Below, one piece after another: positions 1 to 8,241 of a stretch of 64,000 nucleotides of DNA. The position numbers and the translations under genes were made by a program. The notes under the pieces were generated by a model. The model was not told the origin of the DNA and did no database searches. It worked only from the letters and a program-made list of their open reading frames with translations. The number at the start of each line of letters is the position of its first letter. Within the stretch, counting starts at the first letter, position 1. The DNA is from Planktothricoides raciborskii GIHE-MW2 (GTDB lineage: Bacteria > Cyanobacteriota > Cyanobacteriia > Cyanobacteriales > Laspinemataceae), in assembly GCF_040564635.1 (NCBI RefSeq), contig NZ_CP159837.1, positions 2,607,001 to 2,671,000 on the forward strand, given 5' to 3'.

Positions 1-290
1 AACCTGCGTTTTAACTGGATTCTAAAATTATAAATTTCTTCTTGCCAATGTAATTGATTATATTCTCGTTCAGACGGCCAGTATTCCAGCAATAATAAAT
101 GACGAATCACTTGTTCTAAAAGGCTGACCACAGCATTTTTCTTTTCCTTGCCCAAATCTTCCAACTCCTCAATTAAATTTTCCCAGTCTATTTCTTTGAA
201 TTGCTGATTTTTCAATAATTTAACGATTTCCTCTAGCCATTGAGAATCATCGATTTCATAGAGTTGTTTTAAATTCGTCAGAGTTATCAT
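1..290 (-). CDS. DUF29 family protein, partial (C-terminus beyond the left edge)
   Basis: The minus strand reads from an ATG at 288-290 to the edge without a stop, about 96 residues starting MITLTNLKQLYEIDDSQWLE. The pattern of a short N-terminus, then LIEELEDLGKEKKNAV and then RHLLLLEYW is that of the cyanobacterial DUF29 family, small proteins of unknown biochemical role that are often multicopy in filamentous cyanobacteria. The gene is cut by the window edge, so its length and C-terminus cannot be judged. A second, truncated copy of its N-terminus and upstream region lies at 4281-4445. The MNT nucleotidyltransferase gene lies upstream on the same strand. The family call is fairly firm; no function is claimed. 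Confidence 0.8.
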   Translation of the reverse strand, partial: MITLTNLKQLYEIDDSQWLEEIVKLLKNQQFKEIDWENLIEELEDLGKEKKNAVVSLLEQVIRHLLLLEYWPSEREYNQLHWQEEIYNFRIQLKRR

Positions 291-341
291 AACATTTATC
301 TCTTTGCCTAAAAATCTGCTTAATGCTGACCTATTGTATTA

Positions 342-371
342 GTAGGGTAGGCAAAATTTTGCCCACCCTAC
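342..371. repeat. 30-bp palindrome GTAGGGT-GGCAAAATTTTGCC-ACCCTAC, copy 1
   Basis: Near-perfect inverted repeat lying a few bases beyond the stop codon of the nucleotidyltransferase gene. The same palindrome is at 858-887 (3' of the Uma2 gene) and 4255-4284. Shorter relatives with a different centre are near 19299 and 50349. The position directly after stop codons suggests it works as a transcription stop or mRNA 3' hairpin, but it lacks a T-run and may simply be a dispersed REP-like element. Confidence 0.8.
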
Positions 372-376
372 GAAAT

Positions 377-757
377 TTATAAACTAGAATATATGCTGCA
401 TCTCGATTCATAAATCACCCGACTTTCCTTTAAAATTGCCTCGCGGCGAATCCAATTTTCATCCGCTTCCACCACCGACTTTTCCACTAAATCAACCTGT
501 CGCTGAAACAACTCTTCTAATTCTTGTTCTAAGCTGACAAAATCTAATAAGCTGAGGTGAACTTCTGAGGAAAAGGTAACGAGAACATCAATATCGCTAT
601 CTACACGAAAATCATCTCTTAATACCGATCCGAAAAGTCCTAACTCGACAATTCCTGCGCGATCGCAAAAACAGCCTAAAACTTCTGGAGTGATATTCAG
701 TCTGGCGTATAGAACTCGATTGGGAATCTCTAAAGTTAATTTTTCGGCATTGCTCAT
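377..757 (-). CDS. MNT-type nucleotidyltransferase, candidate MntA-like antitoxin
   Basis: 126 residues. A minimal nucleotidyltransferase signature is visible: G42-S43 in LFGSVLRDDF followed by SDIDVLV with the metal-binding pair Asp54/Asp56 (about residues 40-60). This is the pol-beta superfamily MNT fold. MNT proteins usually pair with a HEPN toxin, which they inactivate by AMP transfer, in two-gene HEPN-MNT modules. Here the neighbours are a DUF29 gene and an Uma2 gene and no HEPN-like ORF is adjacent, so it is either a solitary antitoxin-like protein or a relative with another job. The palindrome at 342-371 follows the stop. The fold is confident; the toxin-antitoxin role is inference. 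Confidence 0.8.
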   Translation of the reverse strand: MSNAEKLTLEIPNRVLYARLNITPEVLGCFCDRAGIVELGLFGSVLRDDFRVDSDIDVLVTFSSEVHLSLLDFVSLEQELEELFQRQVDLVEKSVVEADENWIRREAILKESRVIYESRCSIYSSL

Positions 758-857
758 AAAATTTACCCAAAAAATATTGCACTAATAATTAATATTTTAC
801 TCCTTTTTTCCCCAAGTTGCTATTGTATATCTATTTGACAATTTGTAATATTAATTA

Positions 858-887
858 GTAGGGTGGGCAAAATTTTGCCCACCCTAC
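858..887. repeat. 30-bp palindrome, copy 2, at the 3' end of the Uma2 gene
   Basis: Inverted repeat with centre CAAAATTTTG, ending two bases before the stop codon (890-892, read on the minus strand). It is nearly identical to 342-371 and 4255-4284. Placement again suggests an mRNA 3' hairpin. Confidence 0.8.
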
Positions 888-889
888 CA

Positions 890-1543
890 CTAAACTGCAC
901 TGGCTAAACCCTGTTGTAATACCGCCAAAACCTTGGCAATATCACCGGATAATAACGCGGCTGTATCTAACCATAAACCGGGGAAAACTTCAGAACAAAT
1001 TATCCCCGATGAGTTGGCTGAAAGTGGCAAATATTCCCCATCTTTTAAATAAAACCAATCTAATTCCCCATCATCAACGCGCCAGATAATATATTCTTGC
1101 ACGCCATTACGCCGATAAACGTGCAGTTTTTTATGGCGGTCAATAGATGCGGTAGACGCGGCAATTTCTACGATTAATTCCGGCGCACCGGCTACATAAT
1201 CATCGGCAGTAATTCGTGATAAACCGCCCTGTTCTATTCTTAATAAAGCGTCTGGTTGGGCTTCATTATCCATATCAAAAATTACCGTAGCATTATCCAG
1301 GACTTCTACCCCTGGGGTCATCGCTTCATAAGTGCCTAGCCAGGTCATAATGCGAGCATGGGGTTTGCCGTGACTTTTGGCGCGTAAGGGAGATGCCATA
1401 TATACAATTCCTTCAATTAATTCAGCTTTTTTTCCATCGGGCATGGCGTGATAACGCCGTTCAAATTCATAACGAGTCAGCCGATCGCCGTTTTCTAAAG
1501 GAGGCATCTTTACCGGAGGGGCAATGGGTTTAAATGTGGTCAT
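890..1543 (-). CDS. Uma2 family (DUF820) putative endonuclease
   Basis: 217 residues. The C-terminal two thirds show the PD-(D/E)XK-like pattern of the Uma2/DUF820 family: QPDALLRI (Asp), PELIVEIAAS (Glu), then DRHKKLHVYRRNGVQEYIIW (Lys and the following helix and strand). The N-terminal part carries GDRLTRYEFERRYHAMPDGKKAELIEG, typical of the family. These proteins are strongly expanded in cyanobacteria; nuclease activity is predicted from the fold and the biological role is not established. A second member lies at 54270-55007. It stands alone between the MNT gene and the STAND NTPase gene. Confidence 0.88.
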   Translation of the reverse strand: MTTFKPIAPPVKMPPLENGDRLTRYEFERRYHAMPDGKKAELIEGIVYMASPLRAKSHGKPHARIMTWLGTYEAMTPGVEVLDNATVIFDMDNEAQPDALLRIEQGGLSRITADDYVAGAPELIVEIAASTASIDRHKKLHVYRRNGVQEYIIWRVDDGELDWFYLKDGEYLPLSANSSGIICSEVFPGLWLDTAALLSGDIAKVLAVLQQGLASAV

Positions 1544-1603
1544 ATTTTATTCTCCTAATTTGTTTGTAGTTGATTATCATCGATCATACATATAATAAGT
1601 AGC

Positions 1604-1722
1604 TGAACATAATTAATTGCACTTTTCGTTCCCCGCCGATAGGCTTTGGATTCCCGCCTGCGCGGGAATGACAGTTTTTTTTGTCATGGGGTCTGTGGTT
1701 ATTTCTGCCCGTAAACTTATAA
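1604..1722. repeat. Dispersed repeat with GAACATAATTAATTGCAC head and CCCGCCT-GCGCGGGAATGAC hairpin
   Basis: About 119 bp: an AT-rich head, a GGATTCCCGC...GCGGGAATGACAG palindrome, then GGGGTCTGTGG and a tail ending CCCGTAAACTTAT. The copy at 50596-50717 shares head, palindrome and tail; five shorter copies of head plus palindrome occur in the tandem array at 61260-62100. It behaves like a non-autonomous (MITE-like) family, though I cannot define terminal repeats or target duplications here. Confidence 0.65.
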
Positions 1723-1741
1723 AAATTTGTATGGTTTTTAT

Positions 1742-3229
1742 TTAGATATTTTTATGGATATTTTTTAGATATTCCTTAATCACAGGTGATACGGTAAATA
1801 ATGTTAATTTATCTTGGGTAATCTTTTCAATTAATGAACGTCTGATCAACGATTGAATCCCCTGCAACAACTCAGTGGGTGACAGGGTTAAATTTTGTAA
1901 CAGTTCGGCAATCGTTACCGGGGTATTGATTTGGCTGAATTGAGAGATTACCTGTGTTTCTAATGGGGATAATCGTTGAAAATGCTGATTTAATTGAGCC
2001 ATCATTTCATCACCCAGAAACAGGGCATTATATTTTAAATAATCTTTGACTTGGCCATTAAATAATTCCTGAATCATTCGCGCCACGGTTTTTAACCAGT
2101 AAGGATTACCGCCATAGGCATTAATTAATTCTGGCCAGTTTTCCTCATCTAATAAATTGTGTTCTTGAAAAATTTCTCTGGCTGTTTCCCCAATTCCATT
2201 TAATAATAATATTTTAACGGGTGTATTGACCCCTGTTAAATCAATAATTTCTAAGGGGGATTCCCAACTGTTGAAGATTAAACAACTTTGGTGAGCAATT
2301 TCCCCGATATTTTTAAAAAAATTACTATAGTTAGTTAAATGACTGCGATAATTACCCGCCAACTTATTTTCTGCCAAGATGGACTGCACATGATCTAAGA
2401 TAATTAAACAGCGATACTCGCGCAAATATTCACAAAGGATTGAAAATAATTCTTCTATCTCTAAATCTAATAGGAAATTTTTCTCTGGGGTTTCCGGTAA
2501 TTGCAAAGTTAGATCGGAGGCATTGGCTAAAGATAAAATTAATTGTCTCAGCATTGTTGATAAGCTGGGAGCATGATGCAGATTTTTCCAAATAATATAA
2601 TCAAAGTTATTTTGGATTTTTCCCAGCAGATGACGGGATAATGTGGTTTTACCGATACCGCTGATTCCTAATATTCCCACTAATCGACTGTTTTCTGACA
2701 ATAGCCAATTCTCTAGGGTTGATATTTCATTAACTCTACCCCATATTTTGCCTCTAACTGGGGCTTCTCTTATATCTTGAATCGGTAAATTTTTGAGAGG
2801 ATTTTCTGATTGATTGTTCCCTGATTTCTGTCCATTGTCTGAATTTTTACTATTCTCTGATTGTTCACCCAGGGGAGATGAGGTGCGATCGCCACATAAA
2901 CTTAAGTTATTATTAATTTTATTAATGACTTTATTGGATTTATGAGAATTAGAAATTGTGGAAGAAACCGAAAATTGCCATCTCTCTAAAGCGGAACATA
3001 AATTAGATTTATTAATTTCTTCCCCAGCCAACTCTGATAATATTTTCCATAAATCTGAAGCGGTATCTCTCACATAACCTTCAGTATAAGCCATGTTTTC
3101 CGCAATATCAGTATATTTTTTCCCTTGCCAAACCCCTTGCAGAATAGTTTTTTGCAGATTATCTAAGTGTTTTCCCGTATGATGAAAAACCAAGCGATCG
3201 GCTATTTTTAAAACCTCTTGAATATCCAT
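1742..3229 (-). CDS. STAND-type (NB-ARC-like) NTPase with N-terminal helical regulatory domain
   Basis: 495 residues from the preferred ATG at 3227-3229 (MDIQEVLKIADRLVF). A longer reading to 3307 only adds codons made of the 10-bp repeat and is less likely. The N-terminus (first about 85 residues) resembles the helix-turn-helix-like domain found at the front of many cyanobacterial STAND proteins. After a low-complexity Asn/Ser linker comes a P-loop GISGIGKTT and a Walker B-like CLIILDHVQ, then winged-helix-like C-terminal helices (SPLETQVISQFSQINTPVTI). No WD40, TPR or effector domain follows, so it is short for the class. STAND NTPases act as stimulus-driven switches in signalling, death or defence; the specific role is unknown. 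Confidence 0.75.
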   Translation of the reverse strand: MDIQEVLKIADRLVFHHTGKHLDNLQKTILQGVWQGKKYTDIAENMAYTEGYVRDTASDLWKILSELAGEEINKSNLCSALERWQFSVSSTISNSHKSNKVINKINNNLSLCGDRTSSPLGEQSENSKNSDNGQKSGNNQSENPLKNLPIQDIREAPVRGKIWGRVNEISTLENWLLSENSRLVGILGISGIGKTTLSRHLLGKIQNNFDYIIWKNLHHAPSLSTMLRQLILSLANASDLTLQLPETPEKNFLLDLEIEELFSILCEYLREYRCLIILDHVQSILAENKLAGNYRSHLTNYSNFFKNIGEIAHQSCLIFNSWESPLEIIDLTGVNTPVKILLLNGIGETAREIFQEHNLLDEENWPELINAYGGNPYWLKTVARMIQELFNGQVKDYLKYNALFLGDEMMAQLNQHFQRLSPLETQVISQFSQINTPVTIAELLQNLTLSPTELLQGIQSLIRRSLIEKITQDKLTLFTVSPVIKEYLKNIHKNI

Positions 3230-3256
3230 ATATGCATAATCTTGATGGGGGTCAAA

Positions 3257-3414
3257 AAATCCGACTATATCCGACAATATCCGGCAATATCCGACAATAT
3301 CCGACAATTTCCGACATTAAATTACCAGCAATATCCGACAATATCCGACAATATCCGACAATATCCAACAATATCCGACAATATCCAACATTAAATTACC
3401 GACAATATCCGACT
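3257..3414. repeat. 10-bp tandem repeat (AATATCCGAC) upstream of the STAND NTPase
   Basis: About 13 units of AATATCCGAC and variants (AATATCCAAC, AATATCCGGC, AATTTCCGAC) in blocks separated by two copies of ATTAAATTACC. The exact 10-bp period puts every unit on roughly the same face of the helix. It lies just upstream of the likely STAND start (3229) and continues into the N-terminal extension of the longer reading frame. It may be a protein-binding array or simple slippage DNA; unit loss or gain would shift any upstream start out of frame. Confidence 0.9.
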
Positions 3415-3553
3415 GACAAAAATTTCCCCCTGGGAAATAATATCAATATTAGTTCTTACCATCACTTCCTTTCGGCTTTAGTCAGTTGAGAGATTTATGT
3501 TTTTGCCAATCGACAAAAGTTAAAGGCAATGTGTAAATATCGGAGGTAAATCA

Positions 3554-4030
3554 ATGAACAGAAAAGCAGTGATCTTATTGCTTGGTACTGTTTTGGCCGT
3601 GAGTGGGGCTGTTCTCAAAGGAGATCAAAACGCTAATGCCAATCTACCGGAAACCAGTGCGATCGAAGCCAATCATACAAGTATTAATCCACAATTAGAG
3701 AATTTTGACATTGTAGCACAGTATGGGGGTAGTCCCTGGGGTCAAGTCGCGAGTACCAAAACTTACAGGAATCCTGATACTGGACAAGTTCTTTGCTTCT
3801 ATTCATCAGGATTCTGGGCGCCATGTCCAGGTCAAGGGGACTACATCATTATACCTGAAAATGCTCAATGTCGTGGCAGTCAGGCTTATTCTCTTGAATA
3901 TGCGCGAAATATTTGTCCAGCGGCACAATGTGCGAGGGCGCAGATGGATGATTCTATGCACTCACTGGTGAACACTCTTTATGATCTACCGTCATCGAGT
4001 TCCACACCCCCTTGTGGTGGTTTACCATAA
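3554..4030 (+). CDS. Small secreted Cys-containing protein, unknown family
   Basis: 158 residues with a strong ribosome site GGAGG (3542-3546) 7-8 nt before the ATG. The N-terminus MNRKAVILLLGTVLAVSGAV is a typical signal peptide (charged start, hydrophobic core), with likely cleavage near residue 30 (NANA). The mature part holds six cysteines (in LCFYSS, APCPG, AQCRG, NICPA, AQCAR and PPCGG), enough for three disulfides, and ends in a short Pro/Ser-rich tail. I do not recognise the family. It stands alone, divergent from the STAND gene with the 10-bp tandem repeat between them. The coding call is well supported; the function is open. Confidence 0.75.
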   Translation: MNRKAVILLLGTVLAVSGAVLKGDQNANANLPETSAIEANHTSINPQLENFDIVAQYGGSPWGQVASTKTYRNPDTGQVLCFYSSGFWAPCPGQGDYIIIPENAQCRGSQAYSLEYARNICPAAQCARAQMDDSMHSLVNTLYDLPSSSSTPPCGGLP

Positions 4031-4254
4031 TTAACACATATTGGCGAATCAGGGTAGGGGAGGTTTTGCTATAAATTCCGATCTTAACAGTTCGCTGCGA
4101 TCGCGACTCCGCTAATTTTGGTAAGACTTAAAAGCCTAATTGTATATCGACGAATACATCGAATATACCTGGAATATACCTGTAGGGGCGTGATCTTGAC
4201 CGCAGATAATTTATCTGCCGGAATGCTTCCCTTGTACAATATTCTACGCTATGT

Positions 4255-4284
4255 GTAGGGTGGGCAAAATCTTGCCCACCCTAC
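4255..4284. repeat. 30-bp palindrome, copy 3, at the break of a DUF29 fragment
   Basis: Inverted repeat GTAGGGTGGGCAAAAT...ACCCTAC, the same family as 342-371 and 858-887. Its right end overlaps the point where the DUF29-like reading frame at 4281-4406 stops resembling DUF29, so the palindrome marks the truncation junction. Confidence 0.75.
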
Positions 4285-4406
4285 GAAGTTTCTCTTCTGG
4301 GAATTGCTGGTTTTTCAATCTGGTTTTTCAATAATTTAACGGTTTCCTCTAGCCATTGAGAATCATCGATTTCATGGAGTTGTTTTAAATTCGTTAGAGT
4401 TATCAT
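4281..4406 (-). pseudogene. Truncated DUF29 N-terminal fragment
   Basis: Reading from ATG 4404-4406 gives MITLTNLKQLHEIDDSQWLE and continues for about 29 residues almost identical to the gene at the left edge, then diverges and stops at 4281 within a palindromic repeat (41 codons in total). The roughly 40 bases upstream of the ATG also match the region upstream of the left-edge gene (CTTTGCCTAAAAAT). It is therefore a partial duplication of a DUF29 gene start, not a functional gene. Confidence 0.75.
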
Positions 4407-4478
4407 AACATTTGTCCCTTTGCCTAAAAATTGGCTGAATGCTTACCTTAACTCTTGATTTAGGATTGCTATATATGA

Positions 4479-6374
4479 TTAATTGGCACGCCAATGTTCG
4501 GTCAAACGCACGGGCAAAACTTGACCGGGCGCGATCGCAATTTCTTTGGGTGACGATAGTAAATTGGCCGCAATTCCCGCTGCTGCGCCGCCTAATAATG
4601 GACCCCCAGCTAAACCGCCAATGGCTGCACCACCGATCGCCCCCAGGGTAGACCAACTCAGCAGCCCATTTCGGGAAATTGCCATATCTCCGGCGATCGG
4701 GTTTGATTCGGCTTTGATGCTTACCATTTTACCATTAATCACGATTGATTCCAGTACAAAACGAATACCAGAGCGATCGCTTTTAAAAGTACCGATTGCC
4801 GGTGTTCCTACTGGGGCGATCGCATTGCCATTGCGGTCATAAACTTCCACATTTACCACCAAAACTTCCCGTCGAGAGGAACCGCTTTTAACGGTAAATC
4901 CTTCTGAACCGGGATAACTTAAAATAATCATCGTCCCAGCGGCTACTAATACATTCGGATCGGTGACAGGAATTTGCACCTCCGTGGGGTTGACATTATT
5001 CAGATCGTTCTGATTATTTGGCAGATTGGGTACATTAATCGCCGTCACAGAATCTACAGAATTTACAGAATTTACGGGAGGTTCTGCATTCGATCGCCTT
5101 GGCAAAGATTCGCCGAAAGTAATCACCTCATCTGATGGGGATGAATAAGCCATCAAAGATAAAGACTCATTAGTCGCAGAAACCGGGTTGCTTGACTCTA
5201 ATGATAAAGATTCATTCGGGGCGATCGCTTGCCATTCCGGTGTAGCCGGGACAGGGAGAATTACTGGTGTTTCTGCCACCGTCGAGTCAATGGAAGGAGT
5301 GACGGATGCAGAGGCTTCAACGCTGACCGATGGGCTTTCGGTCAGAGGGACTTGCTGCCATTCAGAATAGGGCGGCAAAGACTCCATTAATTCCATCTCT
5401 TCACGGGTCATCACACTGGAGTCCGTCACCGCAGGAGTTTTTGACGGTGATACAGGGATAGGGATCGAGGAGGTTTCGGTAGGGACAGGACATTCCGCGT
5501 TGCTACAGTCGCTTTGCCAGTCAGGGGGTGGCGGTGGTGGGACAAATATTTCTGTTGTCTCCGTTGTTCCCTTGGTTTCACTGACCGAAATACCGCCAGA
5601 GGGCATCCCATCCAAGCCAGGAACGTTGACCGTAACAGGGCGATCGCCCTGAGAATTACCTGGTGTGAGTGGTTGCGTCGGTAAGCCCACCTCGGAATTA
5701 ATCGGTACAGGATTTAGTGGCGTTAGGGGTCCTGTAGTCACCGGCAATGGCGGCATAATGATACTTTCCGGGCTGCTTTCTGGCTGGTTGCCCAGTTGGT
5801 TGCCCAGTTGGTTGCCTAGTATGGGGGATTGATGCCTAATATTGGCCTGCGGTGGCAGTTGGGGCAATGTCCCCCGACTCTCCACTCTGGGTAAGGCTTG
5901 TGACAAGGCAATTTGTGGACGTAAAACCCAGCGATTTCCTTGACCCAGGGGTTCCAGAGTGATTTGTCCTGGATGAATCGAAATGGCGGGATCGAGATCC
6001 ATGACAATTCGCGTTTCTCCGGGTTTAAACTCACTAATTCTAATGCTTTGCACTAAACCGGGGTAACTTTCTTGAGTAGGATTTCTGCCAAAGTTGCTAC
6101 GGGGAACATCGATGACGATTCGCGGCGGATCTGCAAGGATAAAATATTCTGGCTTTTCCTTGCTGGTAATTTGTAATTGATTGGTATAGGGGTCGTATTC
6201 CCACTGTCTGCCCTCGGCGGCGATCGCCACAGAATGTACTTGATTCAGGCTAACCGTTGAACTGAGTAGGCTGAGTAGACTGAGGATGCCCACATTGCCG
6301 AAGTTTGCAATATTGCCGAATGCGGGTGCAAATACAGTCAACCAAAATACCCGTGCTAATTTTGGTTTTTTCAT
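4479..6374 (-). CDS. AMIN domain-containing envelope protein
   Basis: 631 residues. The N-terminus MKKPKLARVFWLTVFAPAFG is a signal sequence or anchor. Residues about 55-155 (RQWEYDPYTNQLQI through PPRIVIDVPRSNF and TRIVMDLDPAISIHPGQ) match the AMIN domain, which targets proteins to peptidoglycan or pilus/secretin complexes. The middle (about 160-440) is a long Pro/Ser/Thr-rich, probably disordered linker. The C-terminal 170 residues contain a conserved-looking domain (IILSYPGSEGFTVKSGSSRREVLVVNV) and a Gly/Ala zipper stretch (GAIGGAAIGGLAGGPLLGG) that could enter a membrane, faintly reminiscent of VirB10/TrbI C-termini. A periplasmic, wall-bound role is likely. The LapA-like gene lies upstream on the same strand. 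Confidence 0.82.
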   Translation of the reverse strand: MKKPKLARVFWLTVFAPAFGNIANFGNVGILSLLSLLSSTVSLNQVHSVAIAAEGRQWEYDPYTNQLQITSKEKPEYFILADPPRIVIDVPRSNFGRNPTQESYPGLVQSIRISEFKPGETRIVMDLDPAISIHPGQITLEPLGQGNRWVLRPQIALSQALPRVESRGTLPQLPPQANIRHQSPILGNQLGNQLGNQPESSPESIIMPPLPVTTGPLTPLNPVPINSEVGLPTQPLTPGNSQGDRPVTVNVPGLDGMPSGGISVSETKGTTETTEIFVPPPPPPDWQSDCSNAECPVPTETSSIPIPVSPSKTPAVTDSSVMTREEMELMESLPPYSEWQQVPLTESPSVSVEASASVTPSIDSTVAETPVILPVPATPEWQAIAPNESLSLESSNPVSATNESLSLMAYSSPSDEVITFGESLPRRSNAEPPVNSVNSVDSVTAINVPNLPNNQNDLNNVNPTEVQIPVTDPNVLVAAGTMIILSYPGSEGFTVKSGSSRREVLVVNVEVYDRNGNAIAPVGTPAIGTFKSDRSGIRFVLESIVINGKMVSIKAESNPIAGDMAISRNGLLSWSTLGAIGGAAIGGLAGGPLLGGAAAGIAANLLSSPKEIAIAPGQVLPVRLTEHWRAN

Positions 6375-6498
6375 AGTGCCAGAAAAAAATTTTTAACCCT
6401 GACCAGGGGATAATCGATTATCCCCTAAGCGCTGACTCTTGACAACGAATCTTTTGCTTTCACCCTGATTTTATTTAGATGAGGATGAGATTTGTCGG

Positions 6499-6711
6499 TT
6501 ATTTATTATTCCAGATTAAAGGCGCGATCGCCCCAGCAATGGTGCCAATTGCCACAGAAAACGCCAGCACCACACCCACCGGCATTTGAATTGACTGTAA
6601 ACCTAAAAAAGATAACTGGACTGGGGTCGCATTTTGTACTGACAAAATCGCGATCGCTCCCACCCAAACCGCTAAAATTACGCAAATTAATATGGCAGGA
6701 ATTGGTTTCAT
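6499..6711 (-). CDS. LapA/DUF1049 family small membrane protein
   Basis: 70 residues beginning MKPIPAILICVILAVWVGAI. There are two hydrophobic segments (about 5-25 and 44-64) separated by VQNATPVQLSFLG, the sequence signature of the LapA/DUF1049 family. In Escherichia coli, LapA works with LapB in lipopolysaccharide assembly; the cyanobacterial homologues are not characterised. It lies between the AMIN protein (downstream, 124 bp gap) and the phosphomutase gene (upstream) on the same strand. The family call is good; the role is inferred only. Confidence 0.8.
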   Translation of the reverse strand: MKPIPAILICVILAVWVGAIAILSVQNATPVQLSFLGLQSIQMPVGVVLAFSVAIGTIAGAIAPLIWNNK

Positions 6712-6813
6712 TATTGCTCAAAAGGTTATTACATCAGATCGCCAACCCAGTTTCGTCGAAGTTACCGGGTTTCTTAGAGAAACCCGGTTTCTCACACCCG
6801 CGATCGCCCTCGG

Positions 6814-8241
6814 TTAAGCCAGCTTATCGATGCCCGATTGCATTTCGGCTTCGATAGAAGCTAATTTTTCCGCTGAATTAGTTTCAATATAAACCCGAAT
6901 CAGGGGTTCTGTCCCAGAAGGACGCAGCAAAATCCAGCCACCATCAGCCATATACAGCTTAATCCCGTCTTTCCGTCCCACTTCTTTAACATGAATTCCG
7001 GCTATTTCTGACGGAGGATTGTTCAGATAAGCATCTAAAACCGCTGCTTTGTGGGCTTCGGTTAAATGCATATCAAGGCGGTTATTGTACAAGGGGCCAT
7101 CGGCTTCTTTAATCGCTTCTTCAACCAATTGGCTAAGGGGTTTCCCTTCATAAGCGATCGCCTCTGCCACCAGCATATCGGCCAAAATCCCATCCTTTTC
7201 GGGAATATGTCCCAGAACACTTAAGCCCCCGGACTCTTCACCGCCAATCAGCACATCGGTTTCCCGCATTTTTTCGCCCACATACTTAAAGCCCACAGCG
7301 GTTTCATACAGTTCTAAACCGTACTTAGCCGCCAGGTTATCTAATAAGTGGGTCGTGGCTACAGTTCGGACAATTGCCCCACGTTTGCCCTTGTTTTTAA
7401 CCAAGTGACGGGCTAACAACAATAAAATCGTGTTGGGAGTGAGGACATTGCCTTTTTCGTCCACAATGCCAAAGCGATCGCTATCCCCGTCAGTGGCTAG
7501 ACCTAAATCCGCCCCACCGCTGGTGACAGACTCCACCAACTCTTGCAGTTGTTCTGGCTTGGGTTCGGGCATCCCGCCACCAAACAACACATCCCGCCAA
7601 GTGTGGAAACTTTCGGTTTCACAACCGCAGTAAGCTAAAACTTCATCTAAATAACCCCGTGAAGTTGAGTACAGGGCATCATACTTAACCTTAAGTTTCG
7701 CACTCCGCAGTCGATCCAGATCAATTTGGCTATAGAGAAACTTCAGATATTCGGGTTTGGGGTCAAAAGTGGAAATTTGCTCAGTTTTCTTGGTGGCTGG
7801 GGGTGCATCAGAAGCACCGGGAATATTGGCCACAATGGTATCAGTAATTTCTGGAGTCGCAGGGCCTGCGTAATCTGGGATATATTTAATGCCGCAATAG
7901 GGGGCCGGGTTGTGAGAAGCGGTAAACATCAAAGCCCCAGCGGACTTCAAATGTAAAGCATTGTAAGCAATTACCGGCGTCGGACAATCCCGGTCTACGA
8001 TTTTTACCGTCCAGCCCAAATCGGCCAAAATCTCAGCGGCAGTGTTGGCAAACTCATCAGCTAAGAAGCGGGGATCGTAGGCGACTAAAACAGGTCTGTC
8101 TTTGCTGTAAGCAGTTTCTAGATAACTGGCGATCGCCCGTGTCACCTTGCGTACATTGGCAAAAGTAAAATCTTTGGCGATCAGTCCTCGCCATCCATCC
8201 GTACCAAACTTAATTTCCTGTGATTCCGCTGCTGTACTCAT
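6814..8241 (-). CDS. Phosphoglucomutase/phosphomannomutase family protein
   Basis: 475 residues from the preferred ATG at 8239-8241 (MSTAAESQEIKFGTDGWRG); the frame stays open to 8349 but those codons do not resemble the family. All four active-site loops of the alpha-D-phosphohexomutase superfamily are present: phosphoserine loop TASHNP (Ser109), metal loop DGDSDRFG, sugar-binding loop GGEESGGL and phosphate loop RPSGTEP near the C-terminus. It interconverts hexose 1- and 6-phosphates in the cytoplasm, feeding glycogen and cell-envelope sugar nucleotides. Substrate preference (glucose or mannose) cannot be read from the sequence. Length fits the bacterial family. Confidence 0.93.
   Translation of the reverse strand: MSTAAESQEIKFGTDGWRGLIAKDFTFANVRKVTRAIASYLETAYSKDRPVLVAYDPRFLADEFANTAAEILADLGWTVKIVDRDCPTPVIAYNALHLKSAGALMFTASHNPAPYCGIKYIPDYAGPATPEITDTIVANIPGASDAPPATKKTEQISTFDPKPEYLKFLYSQIDLDRLRSAKLKVKYDALYSTSRGYLDEVLAYCGCETESFHTWRDVLFGGGMPEPKPEQLQELVESVTSGGADLGLATDGDSDRFGIVDEKGNVLTPNTILLLLARHLVKNKGKRGAIVRTVATTHLLDNLAAKYGLELYETAVGFKYVGEKMRETDVLIGGEESGGLSVLGHIPEKDGILADMLVAEAIAYEGKPLSQLVEEAIKEADGPLYNNRLDMHLTEAHKAAVLDAYLNNPPSEIAGIHVKEVGRKDGIKLYMADGGWILLRPSGTEPLIRVYIETNSAEKLASIEAEMQSGIDKLA

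Noticed and set aside
3232-3489. Plus-strand 85-codon frame rich in YPTISDNIRQ
   Set aside because: It is a translation of the 10-bp tandem repeat, with no ribosome site and no non-repetitive sequence.
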